Positions 31,829 through 44,954 of a stretch of DNA of 64,000 nt are shown piece by piece (the stretch's first letter is position 1; each line of letters starts with the position of its first letter). A program made the position numbers and the translations under genes. The notes beneath the pieces are model-generated. The model had not been told where the DNA came from and did not search any database. It was given only the letters and a program-made list of their open reading frames with translations. This DNA is from Struthio camelus (Eukaryota; Chordata; Aves; Struthioniformes; Struthionidae): positions 26,706,997 to 26,770,996 of the forward strand of contig NC_090953.1 in assembly GCF_040807025.1 (NCBI RefSeq), read 5' to 3'.

Positions 31829-33537
31829 CCCCCCAGCAGCTTTGTGGGGAGATGGCAGGGCCCTCCCTGCCACTCCCAGGCACTGACCGTGCCAGCTCTT
31901 GGGCTCGGGGGGTTGCCGTTCCTCCTGCCTGGGCCTGGTCCCACGGAGGAAAAAAGTCTCCCCCGGGAAGCCCCAAGGCCGTGGGCCCGGGCTGAAGCCG
32001 CCTTGGTTTGCCCTTATGACGCCATCTCCTGCCTGGCACAGACCCAGGGGAAAGCGGGGAGTTTGTGTTTGCCCAACTGAGCTGCCTCTGCAGGGGAGGA
32101 CAGAAACCCCAGAGCCAGGGGGCAGCCTGCCTGCCTGCATTGTGCTGGGAGCGCTTGCTTCCCAACGAGTGGATGAGTGTCTGATGCTCTCCTAGCCAGG
32201 AAAAGGCTCCCCTCCACCTGGAGTCACGTGCCTCTCCTGCACACAGTGCTTTCCTTGTGCAGGCTTGGTGAGCCCTGGGAGCCCCCGGTGGCTTTCTGCC
32301 CTGGAGAGGCAGGTTCCACCTCTGCTGGTGACCTGCTGCTGACACACTTCCTCAGAGCCGCTGCCCAGGCCAAGCCTGAAGAGCTGCGCTAGAGTGACCC
32401 CTGAGCCCAATGGATGCTCTCTTGCTGCCATCCCAAGGACGTTTTGGGCACCTCCATTTCAGTCCGCAGCAAGGGAAGGAGGAAGCCCCAAACCAAGTCA
32501 ACCCTGCTGGCCCCTTGCTGCCCCACATGACTGTGTTGTGGCAGGGCACCCTGCCAAGGGGGAAAGCCCCATCACCTGGAAGGACTCAGGGACTGGCTCT
32601 GTCTCTTGCAAACTGCCCTGTGCTCACCAAAGACAGCAGCTGCGGTGCTTTAGTGCAAACCAGTGCTGGAGGAAGTAGGAGCAGGGAGGGCAGAGGAAGG
32701 CAGGAGTTAAGTGATGTTAGGAAGGAACTGGTGCAGGCTAGAGCAATGATTCCCAGGTGCTTTCCTGGCAGTGCCCTCTTTCCCAGGGCCCTGGACTTCT
32801 CTGCCTTGACAAAGCTCTGCTTCAGATGTGCCTTCCAGGCCCACCTGCCGTGCAGGCGTGTCAGGGCTCCTTGGCCTTGCTGGTGAGCTGACTGGCAGCT
32901 GTGTCCAACGCGGTGTCCCCACAGCTGTGTTCAACACGGTGTCCAGGCTCTCTGGCCTGGGGCCCAGAGGTGCGCCCCCTCCCCACGGAGCCCATAGTCT
33001 TCCTGGGTGGGAAGGAAACCCAGGCCTCCTGCATGTGCAGGAACCAGAGGAGCGCAGAGCTGGGCACTGCTTCCTCTCAGGCTGACGCAAGGGGAAGGAA
33101 AAATATCACTGTGGATGCCTGTTCCTGCATAGCAGCAGGGAAATACGACTGTAAGGAGTATAATTACCCCAGAATGTCTTTGTCCAGGATTTCCCCAGCT
33201 CTGCTTCCTCCCCAGGGCTGGGCATCTGGTGGCACCTTCTGTCCAGTCCGCCTCACTCCACAGCAGGCACTGGGAGGTAAGTGAGACACTTCCCCTGGAG
33301 TCCCAGGTGTAGTGCCTCTGTTGGGGTGTATTGCAGCCCTCATGTTCCTGATTGCTGTCCATGTCTGAATGTGCTCGTCTGTGGGTCTGTGCGTGCCCAG
33401 CTGTGGTGTGTCCAAAGAGTGCAAAGGAGAACTCCCCCCCCCCCATCCCCCTAGTGCAGCCTGGCCCTGGAACTCGCAGCAGGCCGGACGACATTGCACA
33501 GGGCACGTGATCACTGCTGCTGAGAGGTTTGGGGCAG

Positions 33538-33619
33538 GAAGCTGTGGCCGAGTGGGGAAGGCGATGGACGTGAAACGCATGGGGGTTTCCCTGCGCAGGT
33601 TCGAATCCTGCCAACTATG
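33538..33619 (+). pseudogene. tRNA-Ser-like pseudogene, unit 3
   Basis: Same sequence as the unit 2 copy by eye. Confidence 0.85.
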
Positions 33620-34119
33620 GGGCACCTGTCCCCTTTTGGGCTGCCTGGAGCGACCAGGCTCCAGCCCTGGACAAAGCCTCACAGCCACAGTCCCTCCAGC
33701 TGAACAGCGTGCCCGGTGAACCCTCCATCCCTCTAGTCACCCTCAGCTTCCCCCCAGAGTCGCCAGGGCGCGTGCAAACCCCCTCTCTCCTTTCCCAGCC
33801 ACACAGGCTCACACCTTTCCTGACAGAGACATGCTCTCCTCTGGGGACGGATGGATTTTCTTCTCAGGGGCATGTTTTTCCCACGGGGCCAGAGCTGAGA
33901 TGCACGTGCTTCTGTGATGGGAAGGGAGGCGTCCTATGTGGAAACTTCTGCAAGTTTTTGCAGCATCAGGAGAAGAGGCAGGGGCAGGGCAATGCTGCTT
34001 CCTATTCTTTTTCCTTCTGCTGCATCTTTCTCCCCTCTCAGACTCCCGGGATAGTCTTGAAAGCTCAGCGAGGGTCAGAGAGTGCCTGGGACGAGCAGGA
34101 GGCGGGCATAGGTCTGCAT

Positions 34120-34191
34120 GCGTTGGTGGTATAGTGGTGAGCATAGCTGCCTTCCAAGCAGTTGACCCGGGTTCGATTCCCGGCCAACGCA
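34120..34191 (+). tRNA. tRNA-Gly-TCC: tRNA-Gly (TCC), unit 3
   Basis: Identical to the unit 1 gene. Confidence 0.98.
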
Positions 34192-34198
34192 CGCACGC

Positions 34199-34202
34199 TT
34201 TT
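34199..34202 (+). terminator. Pol III T4 terminator of tRNA-Gly, unit 3
   Basis: TTTT, same spacing as unit 1. Confidence 0.85.
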
Positions 34203-34315
34203 CTTCTCCCAGGCGCCTGCAGAGGCCCTTCCACCTCCTGCCAGAAAAGAGCCCAGGCAGGGCTGCATGCACAGGCAGGGTGAGGCACCTTGACCTTCTC
34301 TGTGGCCTTTTGCTG

Positions 34316-34550
34316 TGCTCACTCCAGTGTGGCCTTGTCTCTCTCGTACCGGGAAGCCCAGAAATGGACACAGCACTCCAGATGTGCTCTCACCAGTGCT
34401 GAGCAGAGGGGAAGGATCACACCTCCCTCAGCCTGCTGGCAACGCTCTTCCTAACGCAGCCCAGGATGCTGCCAGCCGCCTTTGCTGCAAGGGCACGTTG
34501 CTGCCTCAAGTGCTGAAGGCCTTCCGGGACACAACAGCTCTGCTCTGAAA
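34316..34550 (-). mobile_element. CR1 LINE 3' fragment C, unit 3
   Basis: Same fragment as unit 2. Confidence 0.85.
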
Positions 34551-35027
34551 TAAGTGCCCGTGAGATACCAAGCTCCTGGGGAGCTGACAGAGCCCCTAAC
34601 TGCTGGAACCAGAAACATGACGGCACCAGTGGAGTCCCTGCAAGGGCAGCTGGCATGCAGATGCCCAGGGGCTCCTGCAGAGGGAGGAAGGACACTTTGA
34701 AGAGCCCTGTTCACTTGCTGCCAGGTGCGGACTGGCCCGAGAGGGAAGGCAGAGGCAACAGCCCTGAGTCCGCAGAAGAGCTCCACCTACTGCAAAGATG
34801 GTGTAACTCGAGCAGCAGTCCCTGCTGGGAGATGTGGGTGGTACAGCTTTGGGAAGAGTAATGCATGAACTGGGGGACTGAACAGTGACACGGGATGTGG
34901 CTTGGTGTTTGGCTGCATGCTTGTAAGTACGAGGCCTTGGTTTGCTCCTGAGCAGCCCCGGTGCTTCTTGCCTCCAGTGCCTCCTGTAAGTAACCACCTG
35001 TCTTAGCAAAAAGAGACAAGGCCCGGA

Positions 35028-35785
35028 CTGTCGGCTCGGCAGGCTGGAGAAACGGGCAGACAGGAGCCGCAGGAAGTTCAGCAAGGCAAAGTGCAACGCC
35101 CTGCACCCGGCGAGGAATAACCCCAGGCACCCGGGGAGGAATAACCCCAGGCGCCAGTACATGGTGGGGGCCGACCTGCTGGAAAGCAGCTTTGCAGAAA
35201 AGACCTGGGGGTCCTGGCACCCTACAAGCTGACCACAAGCCAGCAACGTGCCTTTGTGGCAAAGGCGGCCCACGGTAGGCTGGGCTGCGTGAGGAAGAGT
35301 GTTGCCACCAGGTCAAGGGAAGTGGTGCTTTCCCCTCTACTCAGCGCTCCAGAGGCCACATCTGGAGCGCGGTCTCCAGTTCTGGGCTCCGCAGTGGAAG
35401 AAAGAGAGGGCCCTACCGGCACGAGTCCAGCAAAGAGGCACAAGGATGATTAGGGGCCTGGAGAACCTCTCATATGAGGAGAGGCTGAGAGAGTCGGGAC
35501 TGTTGAGCCCGGAGAAGAGAAGGCTCACGGGGCATCTTACCAGTGCGTATAACTATCCAACGGGAGGGTCGAACGAAGACAGACCAAGGGAGTGGTGCCC
35601 CTCTTCTCGGTGGTGCCCACTGACAGGGCAAGAGTCATCGCACACAAACTGAACACGGGAAATTCAGCTTGAACGTGAGAAAATGCTTCTTTAGCGTGAG
35701 GCTGGCTGAACATTGGAACAGGTGGCCCAGAGAGGTTGTGGATTCTCCATCCTTGGTTTTCCCTCCTCAGGTTCTGGCAGAGAGA
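35028..35785 (+). mobile_element. CR1 LINE 3' fragment B, unit 3
   Basis: Same fragment as unit 2 by eye. Confidence 0.92.
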
Positions 35786-37775
35786 GGTAAGCTCAGGACA
35801 GGGGGGAATGCTTTCCTGTGCAGAGCGGGTGGCTAACGGAGGCTGGCGGAGAAAGAAACACCACCACGAGTCTCCAGCTATGCTGCACAACATCTTTAAT
35901 GAGCAGGAAGGAAAAAAGGAAAAAAAGCAGCACAGAGACCAAGACACATGTTTCCTGGGTTGAGTGAGGCACAGAGAATTGCCCGTTTCCCCAGGACAAG
36001 CGGCATGCAAAGCGTTTGCCTTTTCCCATTCCAGCTCTACCTTGTGGCAATCACATCCTACCTACAGCAATTCCTAACCCCCAAACCGTCCTGCCGTCAG
36101 CAGGAGACTCAGCAGAGCGGACGAGCACGAGCTCTTTCTCGAGGAGCTCAGAGTGCAGCAGAGCCAGAGGCAGCATGGCGAGGCCTGGCTCTGTGAGGTG
36201 GAGCTGGGAACTCAGTGCGCTCAGGCCTCCAGCCCTTTCAAGACCCCCACCAGATCAGCCTTTCTTTTCTTTCCTCATCTTTCTCTGTGCCCTCCAAAAT
36301 CCAGTTCTAGCTGCGTGTCCCCGAGGGGCCTGCGGCTGGTTTTCTTAAAATGCACAACAAGCGTTACATCTCACCTTAAGGCTGGATTTGAGGGCCTGGC
36401 AGCAAAGATTTGCCTAACCCACTGCTTATTGCCCCAGGTCCGGGTGCAGTTCTGGGTGAAGCAGCAAGGATGGAAACTGATCAGATTGTCACAGCAGAAA
36501 AAGATTGGGCTGAACAGAAGTCACAGCAATCACCTCTTAACAACACACTGCGCGCATACAAGCTCCCACGCCCTCCGAGTAACACAGCACAGGGACGCTG
36601 ACCCACTTTTGGAATACGACCCATTACGGTGGGTTTCAAGCACCGGTGGACAGGCTGGTCGTACCAGATTGCCAAAACAAACAGTTCAAGCTGCGTTCAA
36701 GGTGGCAGAGGATGCACTTGGCTATTTGGTTAGGGACGATCCGCTGGAGGCGCAGATTCTTGTGTGCAGGCATCCCTGCAGCTGAACACAGATCTCCCCC
36801 TTCTGCCTGAAAGAACCCTCGCCTTCCCAACTGCGCACAACTACCCCCTTGAAACGGGAAAGAGGTAAAGTCCCTAAACATTTCCATTCACCTGCCAAGC
36901 TGAGGCAGCCCGCGTATCAAAGTTGTGTCACCACCATGACAGCAATCCAGCCCACAGGAAGAGGAGAAGTGGGGTGTGGCTGACCTCGTTCCCCAGGGAA
37001 ACTTGGGGAACATTCCCAGTATTCAGAGTTGAGGACATTGCTGGCGCTAGTCAGGCCACACCAGAGCCAGATTCCACTGCCTAGGGCCCAGGGAACGATA
37101 GCAGGTTCTGGACGAGGAAGAGGAGGGCAGAGAGCAAGGCAGGTCCCTGCAAGGGAGGAAGGGCAGACAGTCACTCCTGGGGATCTCCATGGGTATGTCC
37201 TTAGATAACTTGACGGGGGCTTCATGCTTTGCCAGCCCGGGGCTCTGACTGGGGAGTGCAGAACCGAGGCGTGGGACAGTGACCAAAGAGGTTCCTGTGC
37301 CCTTCCCTGAAAGGGACTCCACACCCAAATTGACCCGTTTTCCTTAGCAAGTTCATCCCAGGGCCAAAAGCCTGGATGGCCTGCTTTTTTAGGAGTGGGT
37401 CAGAGCAGTGAGGCAAAAGCTCACAGATGTTTTTCCTGGGCCGTGGATGGAGTGGCCCACTCAAGGCATTTTAATTCCAAATAGGCTTTGACTCAGCCTC
37501 CTGGAACACATGGGAGCCCTCGTAACGTGGAAGAGCGGGGAAAACCCCCAAACTCCAGGGAAACGTGCGTCGGTGTGCTGCTGACTTGGGTGGAGACGGT
37601 GTCCTGGCTTCAGGCGTGCCAGCGATACCAGGGTTTTTGGCCTCGCTCCTCCACAACTGCCTCCTTCCTGAGGGACGTTTCCTGAAACAACTGGTGCCAC
37701 TATGCAATCTCCTGCTCCTGCCTTTAAAGCTGTTGCCTTTCTGCTGCTGGTCCAGGGCCTGCGTGACTCAGTGCA

Positions 37776-38616
37776 GCCCAAACTGTTTCAGGTTGCAAGG
37801 GATCTCTGGCGGCCCTCTGGGCCAACGCCCCGTTCCAATCAGGCCAAACTTCCCAGCGACATCAGGAGGCTCAGGGCCTTGTCCGGCCAGCTTCTGAACG
37901 CTGCAATGAAGGGAGACGCCACTCTCCCATGGGCAGCCTCTTCCAGGGCTGTGCCGTGCTCCCTGTGACTTGTTCTTCCAAAGAGACAGTTGACATCTCC
38001 CTGGTTGCACCTGGAACTGTGCCCCTTGCTGTTTTGCTGTGCACCTCTGAGGAGAGCTTGGCTCTGCCTTTTCCATAACCCGCTGTAGCTGGTGGGAGAC
38101 GGCAGTGTGATCCCCTCCTCCCCTCCTTGCCTTCTCCCCTCCAGGCGCCACAAAAACAATGCCTTCAACCTTCCTCATATGGCCTGTGCTGCAGGCCTGA
38201 CCCTCAGCCTCTTCCTCTGCCACTAGCTCTCTCCAGGTTGTTGCCATTGCACTTGTCCTGAGGGAACAGAACCCAGTCTGGCCTGCTGTACAAACCTGCT
38301 GAAAGGCCCCTCTGTCCCACTGTCCAGGTCGCCCATAAAAAGCCTAAAGCTTTTTGGCATCTGGACTGATCCCTGAGGGAGGCCACTAGGAAGCAGTCGC
38401 CAGATGGCCCTTTTTCCCACTGAGTAAAGGCCTTTGAGCCCAACGGTCCACCCCATTTTCCCCTCACATTAGCGTCGTCAGGCTCCAGGCTGTAACTCAC
38501 CGGTCTGGCTCGAAGGATGCTGTGAGAGACAAGGCCTTGACAAAGGCCTTGCTAGGCTCAAGGTGAACAGCGGTAGCAACAGCATTTGCAGCGGTAAAAG
38601 CTCTTCTTTATGTCCT
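37776..38616 (-). mobile_element. CR1 LINE 3' fragment D, unit 3
   Basis: Same fragment as unit 1. Confidence 0.85.
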
Positions 38617-39428
38617 TGATGTGCCCTGCCAGTTCCAACGCAGGCCAAGCTTTGCCTTTCCTACCACCATTGCGGTATGCCTGGACAGTGAGGCTCTATT
38701 TGTGCTTTCTCACCTGTCCCTGTTTTCACCTCCTGTGCTAAGCAGTCATCCCTGACTCCCTCCACAAGCCCCCAGGGGTTACCTGAGTCCCAGCATGTTG
38801 CCCTCGTGGCAGAGGCTGGGGAGCTGGACTTCCCCATGAGGAAAGGGAGTCTGTGACCTGGAAACCTCCTTGGGCTGCTACAGAAGATTTTGTCCACTTC
38901 TCATCATGAGCGGGTTGTCTCTACCACAGCGTCACTTCCCGCTGCACTGAGGAGGAGGGGGACAAGGGCTCACAGGGCAGACATGCAGGAGGGTCAGAGG
39001 CCTTGAGCCAGCGATGGCTGGGAGAACAGGGCCCAGCCTGCATTTGCTACAGGGGCTCGCAGGGCCGGCCAGGAATATGGCAAAGCTACAGCAAAGCCAG
39101 GAACTGTGGAGCCTGTTTGGAGACTGTGGGACGGGGCCTGGTTGCCAAGGGCCCTGCCCTTGCCTGGGCTGTGCTTGCTCGCAGCTCCCAGCAGGGAAGC
39201 CGTGGCTTGCGTGCAGGCTGAGGTGGTAGAGCCTGTTGGTGAGGGCGAAGGAAGAGGTAGCTGGTGTGTGGGCCAGCTGTTTGTGGCTGTGGCTGCTGGC
39301 TGCCTGTCCCATGCACACGCCAGAGCGGGGAGCAGCCAGGAAGAGGAGGCAAAAAGCAAAAGCAAGAGGGACAAGGCTGGGCGTGCAGACGTGAGCATGG
39401 GGAGTCCAGCAGTGGTGTGCATGATGCA

Positions 39429-39500
39429 GGGGGTGTAGCTCAGTGGGAGAGCATTTGACTGCAGATCAAGAGGTCCCTGGTTCAACTCCAGGTGCCCCCT
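39429..39500 (+). tRNA. tRNA-Cys-GCA: tRNA-Cys (GCA), unit 3
   Basis: Identical to the unit 1 gene by eye. Confidence 0.97.
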
Positions 39501-39510
39501 CCACTGCTGC

Positions 39511-39514
39511 TTTT
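39511..39514 (+). terminator. Pol III T4 terminator of tRNA-Cys, unit 3
   Basis: TTTT, same spacing as unit 1. Confidence 0.85.
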
Positions 39515-40149
39515 CTTCCTGGAGCTTCTCCTGTGCCTTGGCGGCCTGCTTCCCCATCCCTCAGTGGGAAGGCTGTGAGGGACAGACAGCCCAGCATGGA
39601 CCTGGCTCGGCTTCTCGTTCTCTGGGCTCTCGCCTCATGACACCCTTGGGGTTTCCCCTTTCCTTAAGGTGCTGCACCTCCCAGGGAGGGCAAGAGCAGC
39701 CCCTCTTCCTTCCCAGGGGCTGTGCTGCCACTGCTCTGTCGGGAGCTGGAGGGCATGAGCTGAGAGAAACCCACCGGGAAACCTCCTGCCCTTGTCTAGC
39801 ACACAGGTCAGGGTCTGTGACACAAGAGGGAAGGTCTCCCAACGTCACCAGTTAACGCTGAGTCTGGCTTCCACCGGCTTTTTTCCCATAAAGTGGAGCT
39901 TAAAGGCTAAACAGGCTAAACGCACCCTTTGTCATCTCATCCTTTCGCACCTGGGAAAGGTGTGTTGTGCCTGCCAGGACTGCAGGAAGTTGGGGGGGGG
40001 GGAGGAGCGAGCAGAGCCGTAGAGGGAGGGTGGGTGTTTTGCTGTGTGACCGGGCTTGACATGCTGCTGTGCTGCTGTGCAGCTGCGCAGCTGGAGGGAC
40101 CCTCCGTACCCGCAGGGCTGGTCTGGAGCGTGGCCTTTCCAGGCAGCCC

Positions 40150-40153
40150 AAAA
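40150..40153 (-). terminator. Pol III T4 terminator of tRNA-Ser, unit 3
   Basis: Minus-strand TTTT, same spacing as unit 1. Confidence 0.8.
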
Positions 40154-40166
40154 GGAGATGGCACCC

Positions 40167-40248
40167 CGTAGTTGGCAGGATTCGAACCTGCGCGGGGAAA
40201 CCCCAATGGATTTCTAGTCCATCGCCTTCACCACTCGGCCACAACTAC
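40167..40248 (-). tRNA. tRNA-Ser-AGA: tRNA-Ser (AGA), unit 3
   Basis: Carries the usual D-stem sequence (GCC), unlike units 1 and 2. Confidence 0.98.
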
Positions 40249-40832
40249 CTGCCCCAAACTGCTCTGCAGCAGTGAGCGGGTGCCCTGTGCTGTGGCACCT
40301 GGCTCCCAGGGAGTTTGAGGGCCAGGCTGTGCTGGGGCATGTCCTTTCCACTCTGTGGACACCACGCAGTCAGGCACCAGAGGCCCCTGCAGCCAGTGCT
40401 GGAGAGGCCTTGAGAGACATGGTGCCAGGGCGATGGCTGCAGCTCCCAGTGCCTGGTTGTCAGGCTGGCCTCTGGGATATGCTGATGCTGGAGGATGGTT
40501 TCACTCTCCCTCCGGCATCCCCATGGCGGGAGGGGAGAAAAGGAAGGGAGCAGTGTGAGGCATCCAGTGATGGTGGAGAGGAAATGTGTCAGGTGTATAA
40601 GAAGGAAGAGAAAGCAGAGAGCCCAGGAGTAGGAGTGGAAGGGGAAAGACTGCAAGGAAGCCATGGCCCAGCTGCGGCCTCCCCCCCCACCCCAGGTGTG
40701 AGGGTTTTGAGGTGATGGGGAAGAGCCTGGAGAGACTGTGAGAGGAGGAAATGTGTGTGCAGGGGGGCTGGAAGGAGGAGGCAGAGCCAGTTCATGAGCT
40801 GTGGGGAGCAGGAGGCACGCCTGGGTCCGCAT

Positions 40833-40905
40833 GTGCTGGTGGTGCAATGGTGAGCGTAGCTGCCTTCCAAGCAGTGCAGGACAGGTTTTGTTCCCAGACA
40901 ACACG
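40833..40905 (+). pseudogene. tRNA-Gly pseudogene, unit 3
   Basis: Same decayed sequence as unit 1. Confidence 0.9.
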
Positions 40906-41742
40906 GACAAAACGTTCTTCTTCCAGGTGCCTGCAGAGGCCCTTCCACCTCCTTCAGGGAAGTTCCTGCTGGAACACAGCTCAGCTTTCTCCAGCAAGCT
41001 CTCATCCCCTGAGGGGAGCCACTCCCCTTGTTGCAGCCTCCCTGCATGCACAGCCACGGTGGGGCACCCCACAGAGCCCAGGAGAGACAGGCCCCCTCCT
41101 CCTTCAGCAATGCCTGCCTTGGCAAAAGCACATGGAAGGCACTGAAGCGGCAGAGCTGCTGAGGGTGGAGGTTATCATGGCCAGGAGTCAAGCGCAGACC
41201 AGCTGCTTGGCAGGCAGCTGTGCTCATCTCAGGCACAGAAGTGCCCGCTGCCCCACAGCCTTCCTGCTGGCCCCAGTTCTGCCCCTGCTCTCCTCTTCCT
41301 GCCCGCCTCCAAAGCCAGCCTGGCTGGGGGCTGGGGAAGGGCAAGCTGGGCAGAACCTGGTGGGTCAGGAAGCACCACCTCCCCAGCTCCGCTGCCAGCA
41401 GGACGGCGTCCTGCGGTGGGCTCAGACCACCAGCCTTGGGGTGCCCTCTCTGCTGGTGCCACAGAGCTGCCCATGCGGGGCCTCTCAGGGCCACCTTTTC
41501 CTGCCTCAGAAATGTCCCAGCCCCCTGGATGCTCTGGGTGGGCGGGGGCAGTGTGTTAGGGCCGGGAGTGTAGATTAGGCACCATGGACAGCCCCCCCGC
41601 CTGGCTCTGGGTTTTCCTGTGTGGCCATCCCCTCCCCACACAGCTTGGGGTGCAAATGGAGCCTGTGGGCACATCTCCCTTCTTGCACTGTAAAGGAACA
41701 CTGCCAAGGCCCCCTCCCCACCTCCTGCCCCCGCCCACCCAT

Positions 41743-41770
41743 GCGCGCGCGCACACACACACGCACACGC
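41743..41770 (+). repeat. GC/AC alternating microsatellite, unit 3
   Basis: Identical to unit 1. Confidence 0.95.
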
Positions 41771-43789
41771 TTGCAGAGACTGTACAGGCAAGCTTGGCTC
41801 AACGAGAGCGATTATCACTAGCGACTCCTGAAACGGTGAGCCCTGCTATTACGGGATAAGGCCATGCTACGGCTGTGCCAGTCCCACAAGTAGCTGCTGC
41901 TGAAAGGGATGGCCACATGCCCCTCTGTCCCAATCCCACCTTGTCCCTCACGCTGGCTCTGACACTCTCCTGACAGGGAGCTGGTGTAGAGGGTGATGCT
42001 GGTTGGGAACCATTGATTTACGTGGGGAGTTACTTTCTCCCGGTGCAGCTCCGTGAAGCTGCACTCATCATGGGCCCACATAAGCACCGGAGAAAGCACG
42101 AGGGAAGCAGAGAGAGGACATGGCCAGAAACAGAGCGGCTTTCGCCTCTGCAGGGCGCTTTCCTGTCCAGCTGGCTTTTCTGCAGGGCCAAACACCGTGC
42201 GCTGGGTGAGCAAGCGAGTGAGCCACGCTTTCAGACAAGCCCTGACTTGCGCATGCACAAAATATGCTCTGCTAGCCTCAAACATCTCCGCAAGCCGACA
42301 GGAAACTGAGGGCTTACTGACCTCCTGCTGCCTCAGGATGTGGGTCTGGGTGCCCCCCTGGTTATGCAAGTGGGAGGCCACCGGACCCCTTGACACAGGC
42401 ACCATGGTGGCAGGTCAGGGGCCAGCTCCGTTAGGCTCTCTGCAGCTGAATTTACAACAGCTGGAGCACTGCAGGCCACTCTGCAGAACCAAGAAATGGA
42501 GGGGAACAGCTTCCAAGAAGTGGCTTTTTGTGTGGTATCTGTCACTGTTTTCCTGTACTGTAGACAAAACCAAGGTGGAAAGAGAGGGGCACCTTCAGAG
42601 CTTCTTTAAAAGCTTTTCACCATTCAGACCCCGTGCTGCTCCAGCCTCTTAGAGGAGGAGCCTGAGTGTCCGGGAGCAGCAAGCGCCGGCTGATCCCTAA
42701 GGGATGGGGAGCCGGGTGCGATAACACGACTGGCTGGGCAAGGACCTTGCCTGCCAGGGTCCCTTCCCACCGCCACCAAGCCAGGCAAACAGGGCAGGCC
42801 TGGAGATGCTAGCGAGGCTCAGCAAAGAGTACAGATCACCAGGGAAGTTCACCTGGTGATGAGGCAGGTCCGAGGTCAAGCTGGGAAGTAAATCTGCAGC
42901 TCAGGGTCAGGGTCAGAATCGGGTCTGGCAAGGGTGGTGAGGGTCAGACGCAGTCCAGTGATCACCAGGCAGGTCCATGGTGAAAAGGCAGGTCTGAGGT
43001 CAGGCTGGGACGTCAGACCGCGGGTCAGTGTCCAGATCAATGGGGTCCATGGCTAGGCAGGGACATGGCCGTGACAGAGCCAGAGACTAGTACTCCCACA
43101 ACATAGCGCAGCCAGAGGAAAGGCCTAGGGCTGAGCTTAAATGGGGCTCCTGGGCCCACAGGAAGAGGGTGCATGGTGGTGGGGGGGGGAGGTCCGAGCT
43201 GAGGCTGGTCAGGGCACTGAAGCCTATCAGTGCCCTCAGGGCTGTGACAGAGGGGGTCCCTCTCTCTGCTCAGCAGTGCCAGGAGCAGGCAGAAAGAGGG
43301 CCCAGCATAGCCCCGTGGTCTCATTGAACAGTCTCCCAAGGCCACCCTCCCACTGTTCTCCAAGAACCCAGAAACTCAGCGCAGTGACTCAGAAAAATCC
43401 AGCTCTGCCCTTGGAGAATATAGGTGTCTTTCTCTCCCTGGGAATGGAGAGAAAAGTGTGACTTGGAGCTGTGATTTGATTTCAGCACACCTGAGCTCTG
43501 TATTCTTGCTCTGGACAAGCCAACATGCTGTCACGGTGCTCCTGAGTCATGGCAAGAGTACGCATGTCTTTCCCACTGGCAGGCGCCACACAGGCAAGTG
43601 TGGGACTCCGGATGGTGTAGCCCATAGAAGAGGGGTTTGCTCTGGGGTGCTCCCCAGGAGTTAGCGAACCCCAGGTGCACCATGGCTGTGGGGTTGCTGC
43701 ACCCTGGGGGCACACCCTCTAACCACCCCATGATTGACAAGACCACATGAAGGAGAAGTGACACCGCAGACCCACACCACAAACATCTA

Positions 43790-44310
43790 GGGGCTGTGGA
43801 GCCATCCCCCACAGAACGACCTGTTACTGGGCGTACCGTTACCAACAATTGCTACCCATGCTGGGTACGAGGGCTGGGCTGGGCACGAGGTTACCTGTTG
43901 GTATGCACTCTGCTATTGACTAGAGCCATACAGCTTTTGTATACCTGTGGGCTGGCGTTGTTTCGACTGGGTGTAAAAGAGAGGAAGCCCCATGGGTTTG
44001 TTGCGGACTTGGACCCATGGTCCGCTGGCCTGCAGACCCGAGGACCCACCCGTCAGTGGGGATGCCCCTAATGTCAACAGCGTGGTGAGGAGAATCCGGG
44101 GAAAACTGTACCGGAGGGGTGGCCCGTGAGGGGCGAGAGCGGTCACCGTACCACCGTGCACCCGTGATTTAACCGTACAGCTCTGATAAGTATATGTACT
44201 TTCAGTTCTGTTATATTTCTCGCTATACTACACTGCACTTTTAGCTTTGTTATAACCTCCCATCTCTAATAAATTCTCACCCTTGACAAATGACAATCTC
44301 CCCGGTTCAG
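43790..44310 (+). mobile_element. possible solo LTR-like fossil, unit 3
   Basis: Same block; AATAAA at 44268-44273. Confidence 0.3.
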
Positions 44311-44719
44311 CGCAGCTAACTCGGGAATCCGAAAGAATCCCAGACACCCCTCTAGTGGCGCGTCACACCCACGCGCTTTGAAGGCTGATGAACTGAGAAG
44401 CCAAAGACTTTGCCCGCAATGCCGCCCCATGGCCAGTTCCTGGGGAAGCAAGAGGGCTTCCTTCTGCCTTGGTTGGGGACTGGAGGGCTGCGTAGGGAGG
44501 GCTCTACCACAGTAACCCCCGGGGGGAGGCTGTGGCAGTCTGAAGGAGTGTGTGTGGGGGGGGAAGGGGCTGGGGAGTCAAAGAGAAAGGACAGGACATG
44601 AGCCAAGCGCTGAGCAACGACTGAGCTCCAGTTCCTGTGGGGAAGAGGCTCACTTGCTGCCGTGGTGCAGAGGAGGGAGGAGAGTGCAGCGCTCTCTGGG
44701 AGCTGGGAATTCGTGGAAC

Positions 44720-44910
44720 GAGACAGACTGGAAGGGATCTCCGGAGGCCTCTAATTCAACTGCCCGCTCAAAGCAGGACTAGTGCCAAAGCTGGAGCCGG
44801 TCGCTCAGTGCCTGGCCCTGACACATTTTGAATTTGCTCTCCACGGAAGGAGAGTCCAAACTTCTCTGGGCACCTGCTCCACACGGCTTCAATGCTCACT
44901 GAGTTAACGC
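44720..44910 (-). mobile_element. CR1 LINE 3' tail fragment E, unit 3
   Basis: Same fragment as unit 1. Confidence 0.82.
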
Positions 44911-44954
44911 TGCAGTTAACAACTGGCTGCACCGCTGGTGTTGGCAGCAGGGTT